From Nocardioides okcheonensis (GTDB taxonomy: Bacteria > Actinomycetota > Actinomycetes > Propionibacteriales > Nocardioidaceae), in contig NZ_CP087710.1 in the NCBI RefSeq assembly GCF_020991065.1, forward strand, positions 310,001 through 374,000: a stretch of DNA of 64,000 nt. The letters are read 5' to 3'. Each line of letters opens with the position of its first letter. Within the stretch, counting starts at the first letter, position 1. Shown piece by piece: positions 17,898 to 28,464 of the stretch. Below the pieces are notes generated by a model. It ran no database searches. It was not told the origin of the DNA and was given only the letters and a program-made list of their open reading frames with translations. The position numbers and the translations under genes were made by a program.

Positions 17898-19159
17898 GCC
17901 GGCACGCACGACCCCGCAAGCCCCGCGGTCGGTCCCGCGCAGGCGAGCGGTTCGAGGTCGTGGTCGGGCCGGTCGCCCACGGCGGCCACTGCGTCGCGCG
18001 GCTCCCCGAGCCGGAGTCCCGCGTCGTCTTCGTGCGGCACGCGCTGCCGGGCGAGCGGGTCGTCGTCGAGGTGACCGAGGGCACCGACGGCGACCGGTTC
18101 TGGCGCGGTGACGCGGTGTCGGTCCTCGAGGCGTCCCCCGACCGGGTCCCGGCGCCCTGCCCGGTCGCCGGTCCCGGCCTGTGCGGCGGCTGCGACTTCC
18201 AGCACGTCGCCGTCCCCGCGCAGCGCGACCTCAAGACCGCCGTCGTCCGCGAGCAGCTGGTCCGGCTCGGCCGCCTCGACGCCGGCTCCGACCCGGTCGT
18301 CGGCCTGCACGTCGAGGGCGTCCCGGTCCCGGGTCGTCCCGACGACGGCCTGCGGTGGCGCACCCGCCAGCGCTACGCCGCCCTCCCGGACGGCACGCCG
18401 GCGATGCGCGCGCACCGCTCGCACGACCTGGTCCCCGTCGACGACTGCCTGATCGCCGCCGACGGCGCCCGCCCGGGTGACGCTGTCGGACCGCTGGTCG
18501 AGGAGGGCGCGCAGCGCGGACCGCTGGTCGAGGAGGGCGCGCAGCGCGGACCGCTGGTCGAGGAGGGCGCGCAGCGCCCGTCACGAGACCCGATCACCCA
18601 CGACGTCGCCGCCGGCGACGCGACACACGCCTTCACCGTCGCCGCCGACGGCTTCTGGCAGGTGCACCCCGAGGCCCCGCGCGTCCTGGTGGAGACGGTG
18701 ATGGACCTGCTGGACCCGAAGCCGGGGGAGGCCGCCCTCGACCTCTACGCCGGCGTCGGCCTGTTCGCCCGGTTCGTCGGCGCGACGACCGGGGCGCGGG
18801 TCGTCGCCGTCGAGGCCGACCGCGACGCCTGCCGGCACGCGAGGGCCAACCTCGCCGCCCTCGAGCGCGCCACCGTCGAGTGCGGGCCGGTCGACCGCGT
18901 CCTGCGCGCGGGCTACGACGAGCCCTTCGACCTCGTGGTCCTCGACCCGCCCCGGGAGGGCGCCAAGCGTGCCGTCGTGGAGCAGGTCGTCGACCGCCGC
19001 CCCCGCGCGGTGGCGTACGTCGCCTGCGACCCGGCGGCGCTGGGCCGCGACGTGGCGATCTTCGCCGAGCACGGCTACGAGCTCACCGCGGTCCGGGCCT
19101 TCGACCTGTTCCCGATGACCCACCACGTGGAGTGCGTGGCCCTGCTGGAGAGGCGCTAG
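17894..19159 (+). CDS. TrmA/RumA-type RNA uracil-C5 methyltransferase with internal repeat insertion
   Basis: 421 residues. N-terminal TRAM domain (about 15-70), a [4Fe-4S] cluster-type motif with CPVAGPGLCGGCDFQ (residues about 87-102), a SAM-binding domain with DLYAGVGLFARF, catalytic DPPREGAKRAV and YVACDPAALGRD, whose Cys attacks uracil. Substrate would be rRNA or tRNA uridine. Residues 199-228 are three exact GPLVEEGAQR repeats followed by PSRDP, located before HDVAAGDATHAFTVAADGFWQVHP. Homologues of this family have no such insert that I know of. GTG 17894 overlaps the permease stop (GTGA). The stop overlaps that of the convergent GPP34 gene. Confidence 0.88.
   Translation: MSRHARPRKPRGRSRAGERFEVVVGPVAHGGHCVARLPEPESRVVFVRHALPGERVVVEVTEGTDGDRFWRGDAVSVLEASPDRVPAPCPVAGPGLCGGCDFQHVAVPAQRDLKTAVVREQLVRLGRLDAGSDPVVGLHVEGVPVPGRPDDGLRWRTRQRYAALPDGTPAMRAHRSHDLVPVDDCLIAADGARPGDAVGPLVEEGAQRGPLVEEGAQRGPLVEEGAQRPSRDPITHDVAAGDATHAFTVAADGFWQVHPEAPRVLVETVMDLLDPKPGEAALDLYAGVGLFARFVGATTGARVVAVEADRDACRHARANLAALERATVECGPVDRVLRAGYDEPFDLVVLDPPREGAKRAVVEQVVDRRPRAVAYVACDPAALGRDVAIFAEHGYELTAVRAFDLFPMTHHVECVALLERR
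18488..18577 (+). repeat. Intragenic 30-bp tandem repeat (x3) resembling a dispersed palindromic element
   Basis: Three apparently identical 30-bp units (18488-18517, 18518-18547, 18548-18577), each beginning GGACCGCTGGTCGAGGAGGG and ending GCAGCGC, read in frame as GPLVEEGAQR. The last unit is followed by CCGTCACGAGACC, so unit plus tail can form a hairpin with GGGCGC/GCGCCC and outer GGTC/GACC. This resembles a class of intergenic palindromes common in Nocardioides-type genomes (ending in CGTCTCGAGACC), as I recall it. Confidence 0.85.
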
Positions 19160-19842
19160 TCGGCGAGGATGCTCGTGGCCGTGAACAGGTTGGTGGCGAT
19201 CAGGCTCGCCATGCCGACCTGCACGGCCTGACCGGCGGTCGTGGCCGCCCAGGCGGACCTCTCGAGCTTCTTCCCGCGGGTGTGCACCTCGCCCGACCAC
19301 GGGATGTCGGCGTGCATCGCGGCGAGCTGGCCGCTGGCCGACAGCAACGCCGCGACGGCGGCGTGGTGCGTGCTCGGCGGGGCTCCGTCGACCAGCACGT
19401 CACGCATCGCGGCCACCAGGTCGCGGCGCCTCGTGCCGTCCGCCTCCGCGAGCCGCGCGACGCGGAACAGGCCACGTCCGGGCTCCCGACGGAGGTGCCC
19501 GCGCTCGACGAGGCGGTCGAGCACGGGGTCGCGGAGCCGCGGGCCGAGCACCAGCACCATCGTGTAGACGTCCATCGGCTTGCGGTCGATCTCGTCCCAC
19601 GCGGTGGCCAGCACGGGCGTCTCGGGGCGGGTGCCGCCGACGGTCCGGACCTGGTCGAGGCCGCGTCGCGGATGCTCGAGGCGGACCCGGTCCGCGACGA
19701 CCAGGTCGATCAGCACCGCCCCCGCCAGCACGTGGAACAGCGGCATCCCGTCGCCGACCACGGCGCCGGTGCGCGGGTCGAACAGGAGCAGGGCCAGGTC
19801 GTCGACGACCAGGGCGTCGGTCGGGGCGGTGTCGTGGGTCAT
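19156..19842 (-). CDS. GPP34 (Golgi phosphoprotein 3-like) family protein
   Basis: 228 residues. Recognised from LVVDDLALLLFDPRTGAVV at the start, VLIDLVVADRVRLE, the central LVLGPRLRDPVLDRLVERGHLRRE and the C-terminal membrane-active helix (SLIATNLFTATSILAD). GPP34 in eukaryotes binds phosphatidylinositol-4-phosphate and glycosyltransferases; in Actinobacteria it is common but poorly understood and may be peripheral at the membrane. ATG 19842 overlaps the ABC permease stop by 4 bp, so it is likely translated last in the ATPase-permease-GPP34 operon. Its stop overlaps that of the RNA methyltransferase. Confidence 0.87.
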   Translation of the reverse strand: MTHDTAPTDALVVDDLALLLFDPRTGAVVGDGMPLFHVLAGAVLIDLVVADRVRLEHPRRGLDQVRTVGGTRPETPVLATAWDEIDRKPMDVYTMVLVLGPRLRDPVLDRLVERGHLRREPGRGLFRVARLAEADGTRRRDLVAAMRDVLVDGAPPSTHHAAVAALLSASGQLAAMHADIPWSGEVHTRGKKLERSAWAATTAGQAVQVGMASLIATNLFTATSILAD

Positions 19843-20558
19843 CGGCGCGGCTCCCAGCGGAACAGGCGCAGGGCGAGGAACACGGCGACGGCGACCCACG
19901 CGAGCGTGGGGGCGAGCAGGACGAGGGAGTCGGCGACGGGCACGCCGCCGTTCCAGGCGTCCGTCATCAGCTCGGTCGCGGCACCCCCGGGGAGCAGTCG
20001 CTTGACCAGGCCGAGCTCCTCGGTGCCGCTGATGCCCACCCAGATCCCCACGGCGATGGTGCCGAGGCTGACCGGGAGCGTGGTCACCTGCGCGTGCTCG
20101 GGCGAGCTCGTGAGCCCGGCGGTCGCGAGACCGAGCCCCAGCATCATGGCGATGGTGGCGAGGACCCCCGCCGCGACCAGGGCGACCCGTGCCGGCGGAC
20201 CGGCGACGGCGGCGAGGACCGCCAGGACCCCCGCCAGCTGGACCACGGCGAGCGCGGTCGCCGGGAGGACGAGACCGCCCAGGATCTCGTGGTCGCGTGC
20301 CGCGGTGGACCGGAGCCGCTTCAGGAAGAGGTTCTGGCGTCGCGAGGCCAGGGTGGTGACGACGGTGGAGTAGAGGCTGAAGGCGGTGATGGTCAGCACG
20401 ACGGTCGAGGCGACGTAGCCCAGGCTCCCGACGTCCTCGAAGGTGTCGTGCTGCCAGACGAGGCTGGCGCTGACGGCGAGGGGGATGAGGAGACCGGCGA
20501 CGAGCACGGCCCGGTTGCGCACGATCTGGGTCAGCTCGTGACGAGCGATGGTGAGCAT
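19839..20558 (-). CDS. ABC-2-type transporter permease
   Basis: 239 residues with six hydrophobic helices (first about 20-40), MLTIARHELTQIVRNRAVLVAGLLIPLAV at the start, and a long cytosolic segment (LASRRQNLFLKRLRSTAA), typical of ABC-2 exporters. Forms the membrane part of the exporter with the ATPase encoded upstream (34 bases before). The substrate is probably a drug, peptide or lipid. The gene divergent from this operon is a DesK-type histidine kinase, a common arrangement for antibiotic-responsive exporters. Confidence 0.88.
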   Translation of the reverse strand: MLTIARHELTQIVRNRAVLVAGLLIPLAVSASLVWQHDTFEDVGSLGYVASTVVLTITAFSLYSTVVTTLASRRQNLFLKRLRSTAARDHEILGGLVLPATALAVVQLAGVLAVLAAVAGPPARVALVAAGVLATIAMMLGLGLATAGLTSSPEHAQVTTLPVSLGTIAVGIWVGISGTEELGLVKRLLPGGAATELMTDAWNGGVPVADSLVLLAPTLAWVAVAVFLALRLFRWEPRR

Positions 20559-20591
20559 GAGAGGTCCTTCGGTCGGTGGGGAGGGGACGGA

Positions 20592-21521
20592 TCAGGAGCG
20601 CGCAGCGGAGGCAGCGGACGGAGCCGGCTGCGCCGGGTCGTCGGCGTCGAGGGTCCGGAAGACGTCGTCGAGGCGGGTGGGTCCGGCGGACAGCCCCTGG
20701 AGCTCGACGCGGTGGTCGTCGGCCCACTGGAGCAGGTGCTTGAGGTCGCGGGCCAGGGCGAACGTCTCGACGACGTGGGTCCCGTCGGGCTGCGACGACG
20801 CCTCCACCGGCGGCCGGGGCGCGGTCGGCGGGAGGCCGAACCGGATGACACCGGGAAGCTGACGGGTGAGCTCGGCGACCGACCCCTCGCGCCGCAGCTC
20901 GCCGCGGTGCATCAGCCCGACGCGGTCGGCGCGCTGCTGGGCCTCCTCGAGGTAGTGCGTGGTCAGCACGACCGTCGCCCCGCCGTTGCGGAGCTCGTCC
21001 ACGGCCGTCCAGAGGTCGTCGCGCGACGAGATGTCGAGGCCGGTGGTGGGCTCGTCGAGGAACACCAGCTCGGGGGAGCCCCAGACGGCGGTCGCGAAGT
21101 CGAGGCGTCGCTTCTCGCCGCCGGAGAGCTGCGAGACCAGCGTGCCGGCCTTGCGGGTGAGGTCGACGACCCCCAGGACGCGCTCGACGCGGTCCTCGCG
21201 CAGGGTGAGGGCGCCGATCAGCTGCACCGACTCCTTCACGGTGAGGTCGGGCGAGAACCCGCTCTCCTGGAGCATGATGCCGAGCTTCGGGCGAACGGCC
21301 CCGCGCTCGCGCGGGCTCCTGCCGAAGACCCGCACCTCGCCGGAGGTGGGCCTGCGGTGCCCCTCGATGATCTCCAGGGTCGAGGTCTTGCCTGCGCCGT
21401 TGGTGCCGAGCAGGGCGTAGAGCTCGCCGCGCTGGACCTGGAACGACACGTCCCTCACGGCCTGGAAGTCGCCGTAGCGGAGGTGGAGGTTCTCGACGTC
21501 GATGACGGGTGCGGTTGACAT
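20592..21521 (-). CDS. ABC transporter ATP-binding protein
   Basis: 309 residues, about 70 longer than a minimal ABC domain. Walker A GTNGAGKTST (about 39-48), Q-loop MLQESGFSPDLT, signature LSGGEKRRLDFA, Walker B LVFLDEPTTGLD and H-loop TTHYLEEA are all intact. The C-terminal 90 residues (VIRFGLPPTAP to DVFRTLDADD) match the DrrA-type domain of drug-export ATPases. Partner of the permease at 19839. Divergent from the histidine kinase over 112 bp containing several TGTCA/TGACA half-sites. ATG 21521 has a weak ribosome site (GGAG, only two bases away). Confidence 0.92.
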   Translation of the reverse strand: MSTAPVIDVENLHLRYGDFQAVRDVSFQVQRGELYALLGTNGAGKTSTLEIIEGHRRPTSGEVRVFGRSPRERGAVRPKLGIMLQESGFSPDLTVKESVQLIGALTLREDRVERVLGVVDLTRKAGTLVSQLSGGEKRRLDFATAVWGSPELVFLDEPTTGLDISSRDDLWTAVDELRNGGATVVLTTHYLEEAQQRADRVGLMHRGELRREGSVAELTRQLPGVIRFGLPPTAPRPPVEASSQPDGTHVVETFALARDLKHLLQWADDHRVELQGLSAGPTRLDDVFRTLDADDPAQPAPSAASAARS

Positions 21522-21528
21522 GGCTCCA

Positions 21529-21626
21529 TGTCACCGTCGGACGCGGCCCGCGCCCAGTGAGCCGGTGTCACCGGCTGTCGTGACGCCGTCAGGGCGACCC
21601 ATGACACGATGTCACGCCGCTACGTT
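21529..21626. promoter_or_regulatory. Cluster of TGTCA/TGACA half-sites between ABC operon and two-component system
   Basis: In about 90 bp: TGTCACC at 21529-21535 (just upstream of the ABC start), GTGTCACCGG at 21565-21574, CTGTCGTGACG at 21575-21585, and the exact inverted repeat TGACA-CGA-TGTCA at 21602-21614. The TACGTT -10 box of the kinase gene (21621-21626) lies directly after the last one. This spacing suggests binding sites for the response regulator encoded at 22893, controlling the exporter and its own operon. Site sequences are seen; function is inferred. Confidence 0.5.
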
Positions 21627-21633
21627 TGCGGGC

Positions 21634-22896
21634 GTGAAGCCGATCGCACCGCCCGTCGTCGAGGCCCGCCCGTCACCGGGTGACGGCCGGGCCGCCGCAC
21701 GTGGCCGCGGCGTCGCGGCGACGTGGCTGGTCACCGCGCTGGTGGTGCTGTCGTTCGAGGTGGTGATCCTGGCGCTGTGGGCGCCGGTCGTGGCGCCCAC
21801 CTGGGAAGGCTCGTCCTGGCGCCGGGCGTCCTTCCTCCTCGGCGCGACGGCGTGGGTCGCGGCGTCCGGCTGGCTGCTGCGGTCCTACCGTGCCGCGCCC
21901 CGGCGCGAGCGCAGCGGTGGAGTCCCGTGGCCCGCCGGGCGGACGGTCCCGGTCGTCGCCGCCGGCGCCGCGAGCGCCCTGCTCCTGGCCGCCACGGGCA
22001 TGCTGCTCGTCGCCGGCGCCGTGGTCGCGCAGACGGTCGTGCTGCTCAAGGAGTCGGTCGGAGCGCGGCGGAGGGTGTGCCTCGGGCTCACGGTCGCCCT
22101 CGGGCTGCTGTGCCTGGTCGACGTGTCGCTCGGGCTCCGCCCGACCCCGCTGCCCGCGGGGGCCACGCCGGCGACCGTCTACGCCGTGCTGCTCCCGTCG
22201 ACCTCGGCCTTCGCGCTGTGGTGGTGGGACATCGTCGAGGAGCTCGACCACGCCCGGGCCGCGGCGGGGAGGCTCGCCGCGACCCAGGAGCGGCTGCGCC
22301 TGGCCAACGACGTCCACGACCTGCAGGGCCACCACCTGCAGGTGATCGCCCTCCAGCTGGAGCTGGCCGAGCGGCTCCTCGCCCGCGACCCGGCGGCGGC
22401 GCTCGACCAGGTCCGGGCAGCCAGGTCGTCGGTCGACGACGCGCGCGAGGGCACCCGGGACCTCGCCACGCGGTTCCGCGGGGTGCCGCTCGCCGACGAG
22501 CTGGCCAACGCCGCCGACCTGCTGCGGGCGGCCGGCATCCGGGTCGAGCTCAGCGTGGCCCACCAGGCAGGACAGGCGCCGACCGACGTCCTGGGCCCGA
22601 TCATCCGGGAGACCACGACCAACGTGCTGAAGCACGGCGGGGGCGGCTGGGCCTCGCTGACGCTCCGGCGCAGCGCGCACGACTGGACCTTCACCGCGCG
22701 CAACGACGTCGCTGACCCCGGTGGCGGGGAACCCCGCGAGGCGACCGGCAACGGCCTGCGGGGGATCGGCGAACGCGTGCGCGCGGTCGGAGGCCACGTC
22801 GAGGTCAGCAGCGACCACGACCGGTTCGAGGTGTCGGCCACCGTGCCGGGCGCCGGGGCCGGACGGCAGGACGACGATCGGGGAGGAGACCGATGA
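21634..22896 (+). CDS. Sensor histidine kinase, DesK/NarX-type
   Basis: 420 residues. The N-terminal half has five or six hydrophobic helices (about 30-195) with no extracytoplasmic sensor domain, as in DesK. The HisKA_3 segment QERLRLANDVHDLQGHHLQ places the phosphorylated His at residue 228, followed by a HATPase_c domain with NVLKHGGGG (N-box region) and GNGLRGIGERV. Signal probably arises in the membrane. Start GTG 21634 follows TACGTT by seven bases (leaderless). Stop and next start overlap by 4 bp, so kinase and regulator are coupled. The adjacent exporter is a probable target. Confidence 0.92.
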   Translation: MKPIAPPVVEARPSPGDGRAAARGRGVAATWLVTALVVLSFEVVILALWAPVVAPTWEGSSWRRASFLLGATAWVAASGWLLRSYRAAPRRERSGGVPWPAGRTVPVVAAGAASALLLAATGMLLVAGAVVAQTVVLLKESVGARRRVCLGLTVALGLLCLVDVSLGLRPTPLPAGATPATVYAVLLPSTSAFALWWWDIVEELDHARAAAGRLAATQERLRLANDVHDLQGHHLQVIALQLELAERLLARDPAAALDQVRAARSSVDDAREGTRDLATRFRGVPLADELANAADLLRAAGIRVELSVAHQAGQAPTDVLGPIIRETTTNVLKHGGGGWASLTLRRSAHDWTFTARNDVADPGGGEPREATGNGLRGIGERVRAVGGHVEVSSDHDRFEVSATVPGAGAGRQDDDRGGDR

Positions 22897-23495
22897 TCAG
22901 GGTGCTGCTCGCCGACGACGAGCACATGATCCGCACCGCGCTGGCCTCGCTGCTGGGGCTCGAGGACGACATCGAGGTGGTGGCCGAGTGCCGCGACGGC
23001 GCCGAGGCGGTCGCGGAGGCGACCCGCCTGGTCCCCGACGTGTGCGTGGTCGACCTCGAGATGCCGGAGCTCGACGGCGTCGAGGTCGCCGAGCGGCTGC
23101 GCCGCAGCGTGCCGACGCGGTGCATCGTGGTCACCCGGCACGCCCGCCCCGGGGTGCTGCGGCGGGCCCTCGGTGTCGGGGTGGACGGGTTCCTGCCCAA
23201 GTCGCGCCCCGCCAGCGAGGTGGCCGAGGTGATCCGTGAGGTCGCCGCCGGGCGGAGGTACGTCGACCCGCAGATCGCGGCCGACGCGCTGTCGGCCGAG
23301 CGCAGCCCGCTCACCGACCGGGAGCTGGACGTGCTGCGGGCGGCAGCGGGCCACGCCTCCGGGGCCGAGATCGCGGTGGCGCTGCACCTGTCGGAGGGCA
23401 CGGTGCGCAACCACGTCTCCTCGATCCTGGGCAAGCTCGCCGTGTCGACGCGCCACCAGGCCGTCGACCTCGCCCGCGAGCGCGGGTGGATCTGA
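22893..23495 (+). CDS. NarL/LuxR-family response regulator
   Basis: 200 residues: receiver domain with acidic pocket DDE (8-10), phospho-acceptor Asp54 in VVDLEMPELDG and Lys103 in GFLPKSRP. The usual Thr/Ser switch position holds Thr81 in VVTRHARPG. A LuxR-type HTH at about 139-182 reads LTDRELDVLRAAAGHASGAE then GTVRNHVSSILGKL. It is the cognate partner of the kinase, with which it overlaps by 4 bp. Likely binds the TGTCA-type sites at 21529-21614. Confidence 0.95.
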   Translation: MIRVLLADDEHMIRTALASLLGLEDDIEVVAECRDGAEAVAEATRLVPDVCVVDLEMPELDGVEVAERLRRSVPTRCIVVTRHARPGVLRRALGVGVDGFLPKSRPASEVAEVIREVAAGRRYVDPQIAADALSAERSPLTDRELDVLRAAAGHASGAEIAVALHLSEGTVRNHVSSILGKLAVSTRHQAVDLARERGWI

Positions 23496-23548
23496 GCGGG
23501 GAGGGCCGCCGGATCGCCCGCTACGGCGACATCGAGCAGGTCGAGCGG

Positions 23549-24088
23549 TCAGCGCTCGTCGGACACGAGCGCCGCGAGGCGTGCCAGCGCCGCGTCCCGG
23601 TCCGTCGCGTCGACGACCGTCCATCCCTGCCGCGGCGCGAGGTCGAGGAGGTCCCGGCGACCGCGCAGCACCAGGTCGTCGCCGCCGCGCTCCTCGATGA
23701 TCCGCGACACGACGGCGGTCACCGGTGTCACGGCGCGGGCGTGCAGCCGCTCGAGGAGGAGGTCCGGCGACACGTCCAGCACCACGCCGACGTACGCCGC
23801 TCCCGCCTCGGCGGCGGCCGCCTCGAAGCGGGCGCACTCGCTCGGCGTCACGATGAGCTGGGGGAGCACCACGTCGCGGCCGGTCGCCAGGTAGGCGGTG
23901 ACCAGGGCGAGGGCGGAGGTGCGCACCGCGTTGCCGGTGCCGACGAAGTCGTCCTCCCAGCCCGACACCCACGACCGCAGCTCGTCGATGTCGCAGAGCA
24001 GCGCGCCCGGGTGGGCGTCGGCGTGGGCGCGGGCGAGCGTCGACTTGCCCACGCCCGAGGGACCGTTGAGGTGGAGGAGTGACGGCAC
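23549..24088 (-). CDS. AAA/P-loop small-molecule kinase-like ATPase
   Basis: 179 residues from GTG 24088, preferred because TACCCT (24096-24101, minus strand) lies seven bases upstream; ATG 24217 would add a non-conserved 43 residues. P-loop GPSGVGKST (residues 8-16), LLCDIDELRSWV (acidic Walker B-like), VVLPQLIVTPSE and a C-terminal LARLAALVSDER. The layout resembles the AAA_33 family of predicted kinases related to phosphotransferases and zeta-toxin-like enzymes. There is no antitoxin-like gene beside it, so a toxin role is unlikely. Substrate unknown. Divergent from acnA. Confidence 0.7.
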   Translation of the reverse strand: MPSLLHLNGPSGVGKSTLARAHADAHPGALLCDIDELRSWVSGWEDDFVGTGNAVRTSALALVTAYLATGRDVVLPQLIVTPSECARFEAAAAEAGAAYVGVVLDVSPDLLLERLHARAVTPVTAVVSRIIEERGGDDLVLRGRRDLLDLAPRQGWTVVDATDRDAALARLAALVSDER

Positions 24089-24124
24089 GCCCGGGAGGGT
24101 ACCGAGGCGCGTGACCTCCTGTGG

Positions 24125-24142
24125 TATCTTGACGTCAAGATA
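24125..24142. promoter_or_regulatory. 18-bp perfect palindrome upstream of aconitase
   Basis: TATCTTGACGTCAAGATA is a perfect palindrome whose left half contains TTGACG, a good -35 match. A matching -10 17 bases later is poor (CTGAAG, 24152-24157), so the exact promoter is uncertain. Position, between the P-loop gene and acnA, and symmetry suggest a MarR/TetR-type operator. Streptomyces TamR (MarR family) is reported to control aconitase; I cannot compare its operator from memory. Confidence 0.6.
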
Positions 24143-24239
24143 CTGCGACGTCTGAAGATGCGGGACGCGCGCCTTCCCGTCACCTCGCCAGCGAGGGCAG
24201 GATGGCTGCGTACCCACGAGATCCCCGAGGAGATGGCTG

Positions 24240-26933
<2,694 letters not shown>

Positions 26934-26951
26934 CCCACCGCTGAGCGGACC

Positions 26952-26993
26952 CCGTCGGGCCGTGTCCGGGACCTCCCGGGCGCGGCCCGACGG
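26952..26993 (+). terminator. Hairpin after acnA
   Basis: Arms CCGTCGGGCCG (26952-26962) and CGGCCCGACGG (26983-26993) pair exactly over 11 bp. The loop contains a second small stem (CCGGG/CCCGG, 26966-26970 with 26975-26979). There is no U-tract, as is usual in high-GC Actinobacteria, so termination strength cannot be judged. Confidence 0.55.
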
Positions 26994-27090
26994 TCATCTC
27001 CGGAACTTCTCCGTGGGCGCACCCCACCGATCACCCGCGTCGTGGCGTGTGGACGTGTGAGGCTGTCGCCCGCACCACCGAGGAGCTCCC

Positions 27091-28464
27091 ATGTCCGCAC
27101 CGCCCACCGACGTCGCCGCCCGGCTCGAGCGCCTGGCCGCGCACGCGCCGGCGCCCGGGATCGACGCGGACGCGGTGTGGTCGCGCGGACGTCGGCGGCA
27201 CGCCCGGACCTGGCTCGTCATGGCAGCCTGCGCCGTCGTTCTGGCGGGCCTTGGGTCCTGGGCGGTGCCGCCCGTCCTGAGGATCGCGGCGGAGCCGGTC
27301 GCCGTGACGGCTCTTGACGCCGGTCTGGTCCTTCCCGATGTCCTCCGCCAGCCGGGCCCGTGGGAGCCCTCCTTCGCGGCGGCCCCGGGGCCGCTGTCGG
27401 CGATCGGGTACGGCTACAGCAGCGGCTGGTTCTCGGACGGCACGCCGTTCTGGGGCGTCTCGGCGACGACGGGGGAGTCGCGGTTCCTCGACCTCCCCGG
27501 GGCCTCGACCGACATCGAACGGATGCCGGTGCTGTCCGCGGACGGCACCCGGCTGGCGTACTGGCTGACCGGTGAGGTCCCCGACCCCGTGCCCACGCTC
27601 GGGGACGGCGGTGTCGACGAGCGGCCGGTCGTCGGTGTCGCGGTCCTCGACCTGCGCACGGGAGTCACGGCGCGGTGGGCCCGCGACACGCCCCGGGGCA
27701 TGGGGACCGACGGCCTGGCGTGGTCGGGCTCGGTCCTGTGGTGGACCGGGGGTGACTGGGACGCGAGCAGCACTGCGAGTGGCGGGAACTACGAGGTGGT
27801 GACCCGGACGTGGGACATCGCGACCGACGAGCGGGCCGAGGTCGGCTCAGGTCCGGGCGCGGCCCTGTCCGGCCTCGACACCGCCCGTCCGTTGCAGGGC
27901 GGCTTCGTGGTCACGGAGGGGCGACGGCTGCTCCAGGTCACGGGCACCGAGGTGCGCGTGGCCGGCCGGGTGGCCACACCCCTGCGTGACCAGGCTTGGT
28001 CCAGCGCGTCCATGAGCCCGGACGGTGCACTCCTCGCAGGCATCGAGGAGCCGGATCCCTCCTCGGTGACCTCCGACGCCCAACGCCTGCTGGTCGGACG
28101 CGTCTCCGCCCCGTCGACCGACGACGGCCGCATCGACGTCCAGCCGATCGGTGACGTGGAGGCGCTCGCCGTGCTCGGGTGGCGGTCGCCCAACGAGGTC
28201 GTCGTCCTCACCACCGACGACGTGCGGACGCGCACGGCCGAGGTCGTCGACGTCACCACCGGCGAGGTCCGGCCCCTCGTCGACCTCAGTGACCCGATGA
28301 ACCTGCCCCACGTCACCGCGGACGCCTGGGCCGGAGAGATCGTTCCCGCCCCCGACGCACCGTTCGCACCGGACCCGAAGAAGCTGGGCGGCTGGCTCCT
28401 GCTCGCGACGCTGGCAGCACTGCTGCTGGCCCACGCGGCGAGGGGGCGCCGTGGCCACGCCTGA
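27091..28464 (+). CDS. Membrane-anchored propeller-like protein, paired with the downstream sigma factor
   Basis: 457 residues. N-terminal hydrophilic 40 residues (ARLERLAAHAPAPGIDADAV, WSRGRRRHAR), one membrane helix (about 41-62), a large region with WD40/PD40-like repeats (LSADGTRLAYWL, MSPDGALLAGIEEP), and a C-terminal helix (LGGWLLLATLAALLLAHAA). Ribosome site AGGAG, ATG 27091. It overlaps the sigma gene by 14 bp, so the two are translated together. The short basic N-terminus, helix and extracytoplasmic propeller suggest an anti-sigma-like sensor, but I see no zinc anti-sigma motif. A second, related pair lies at 38796-40405. Confidence 0.6.
   Translation: MSAPPTDVAARLERLAAHAPAPGIDADAVWSRGRRRHARTWLVMAACAVVLAGLGSWAVPPVLRIAAEPVAVTALDAGLVLPDVLRQPGPWEPSFAAAPGPLSAIGYGYSSGWFSDGTPFWGVSATTGESRFLDLPGASTDIERMPVLSADGTRLAYWLTGEVPDPVPTLGDGGVDERPVVGVAVLDLRTGVTARWARDTPRGMGTDGLAWSGSVLWWTGGDWDASSTASGGNYEVVTRTWDIATDERAEVGSGPGAALSGLDTARPLQGGFVVTEGRRLLQVTGTEVRVAGRVATPLRDQAWSSASMSPDGALLAGIEEPDPSSVTSDAQRLLVGRVSAPSTDDGRIDVQPIGDVEALAVLGWRSPNEVVVLTTDDVRTRTAEVVDVTTGEVRPLVDLSDPMNLPHVTADAWAGEIVPAPDAPFAPDPKKLGGWLLLATLAALLLAHAARGRRGHA

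Noticed and set aside
18488..18577. Sequencing or assembly artefact in the methyltransferase repeat
   Set aside because: The frame is kept through three exact copies and the rest of the gene is intact, so a real insertion is more likely, though long reads should confirm it.
23549..24088. Zeta-toxin or antibiotic phosphotransferase
   Set aside because: P-loop and length are compatible, but no antitoxin neighbour or toxin-specific residues were found, so only a general kinase-like call is made.
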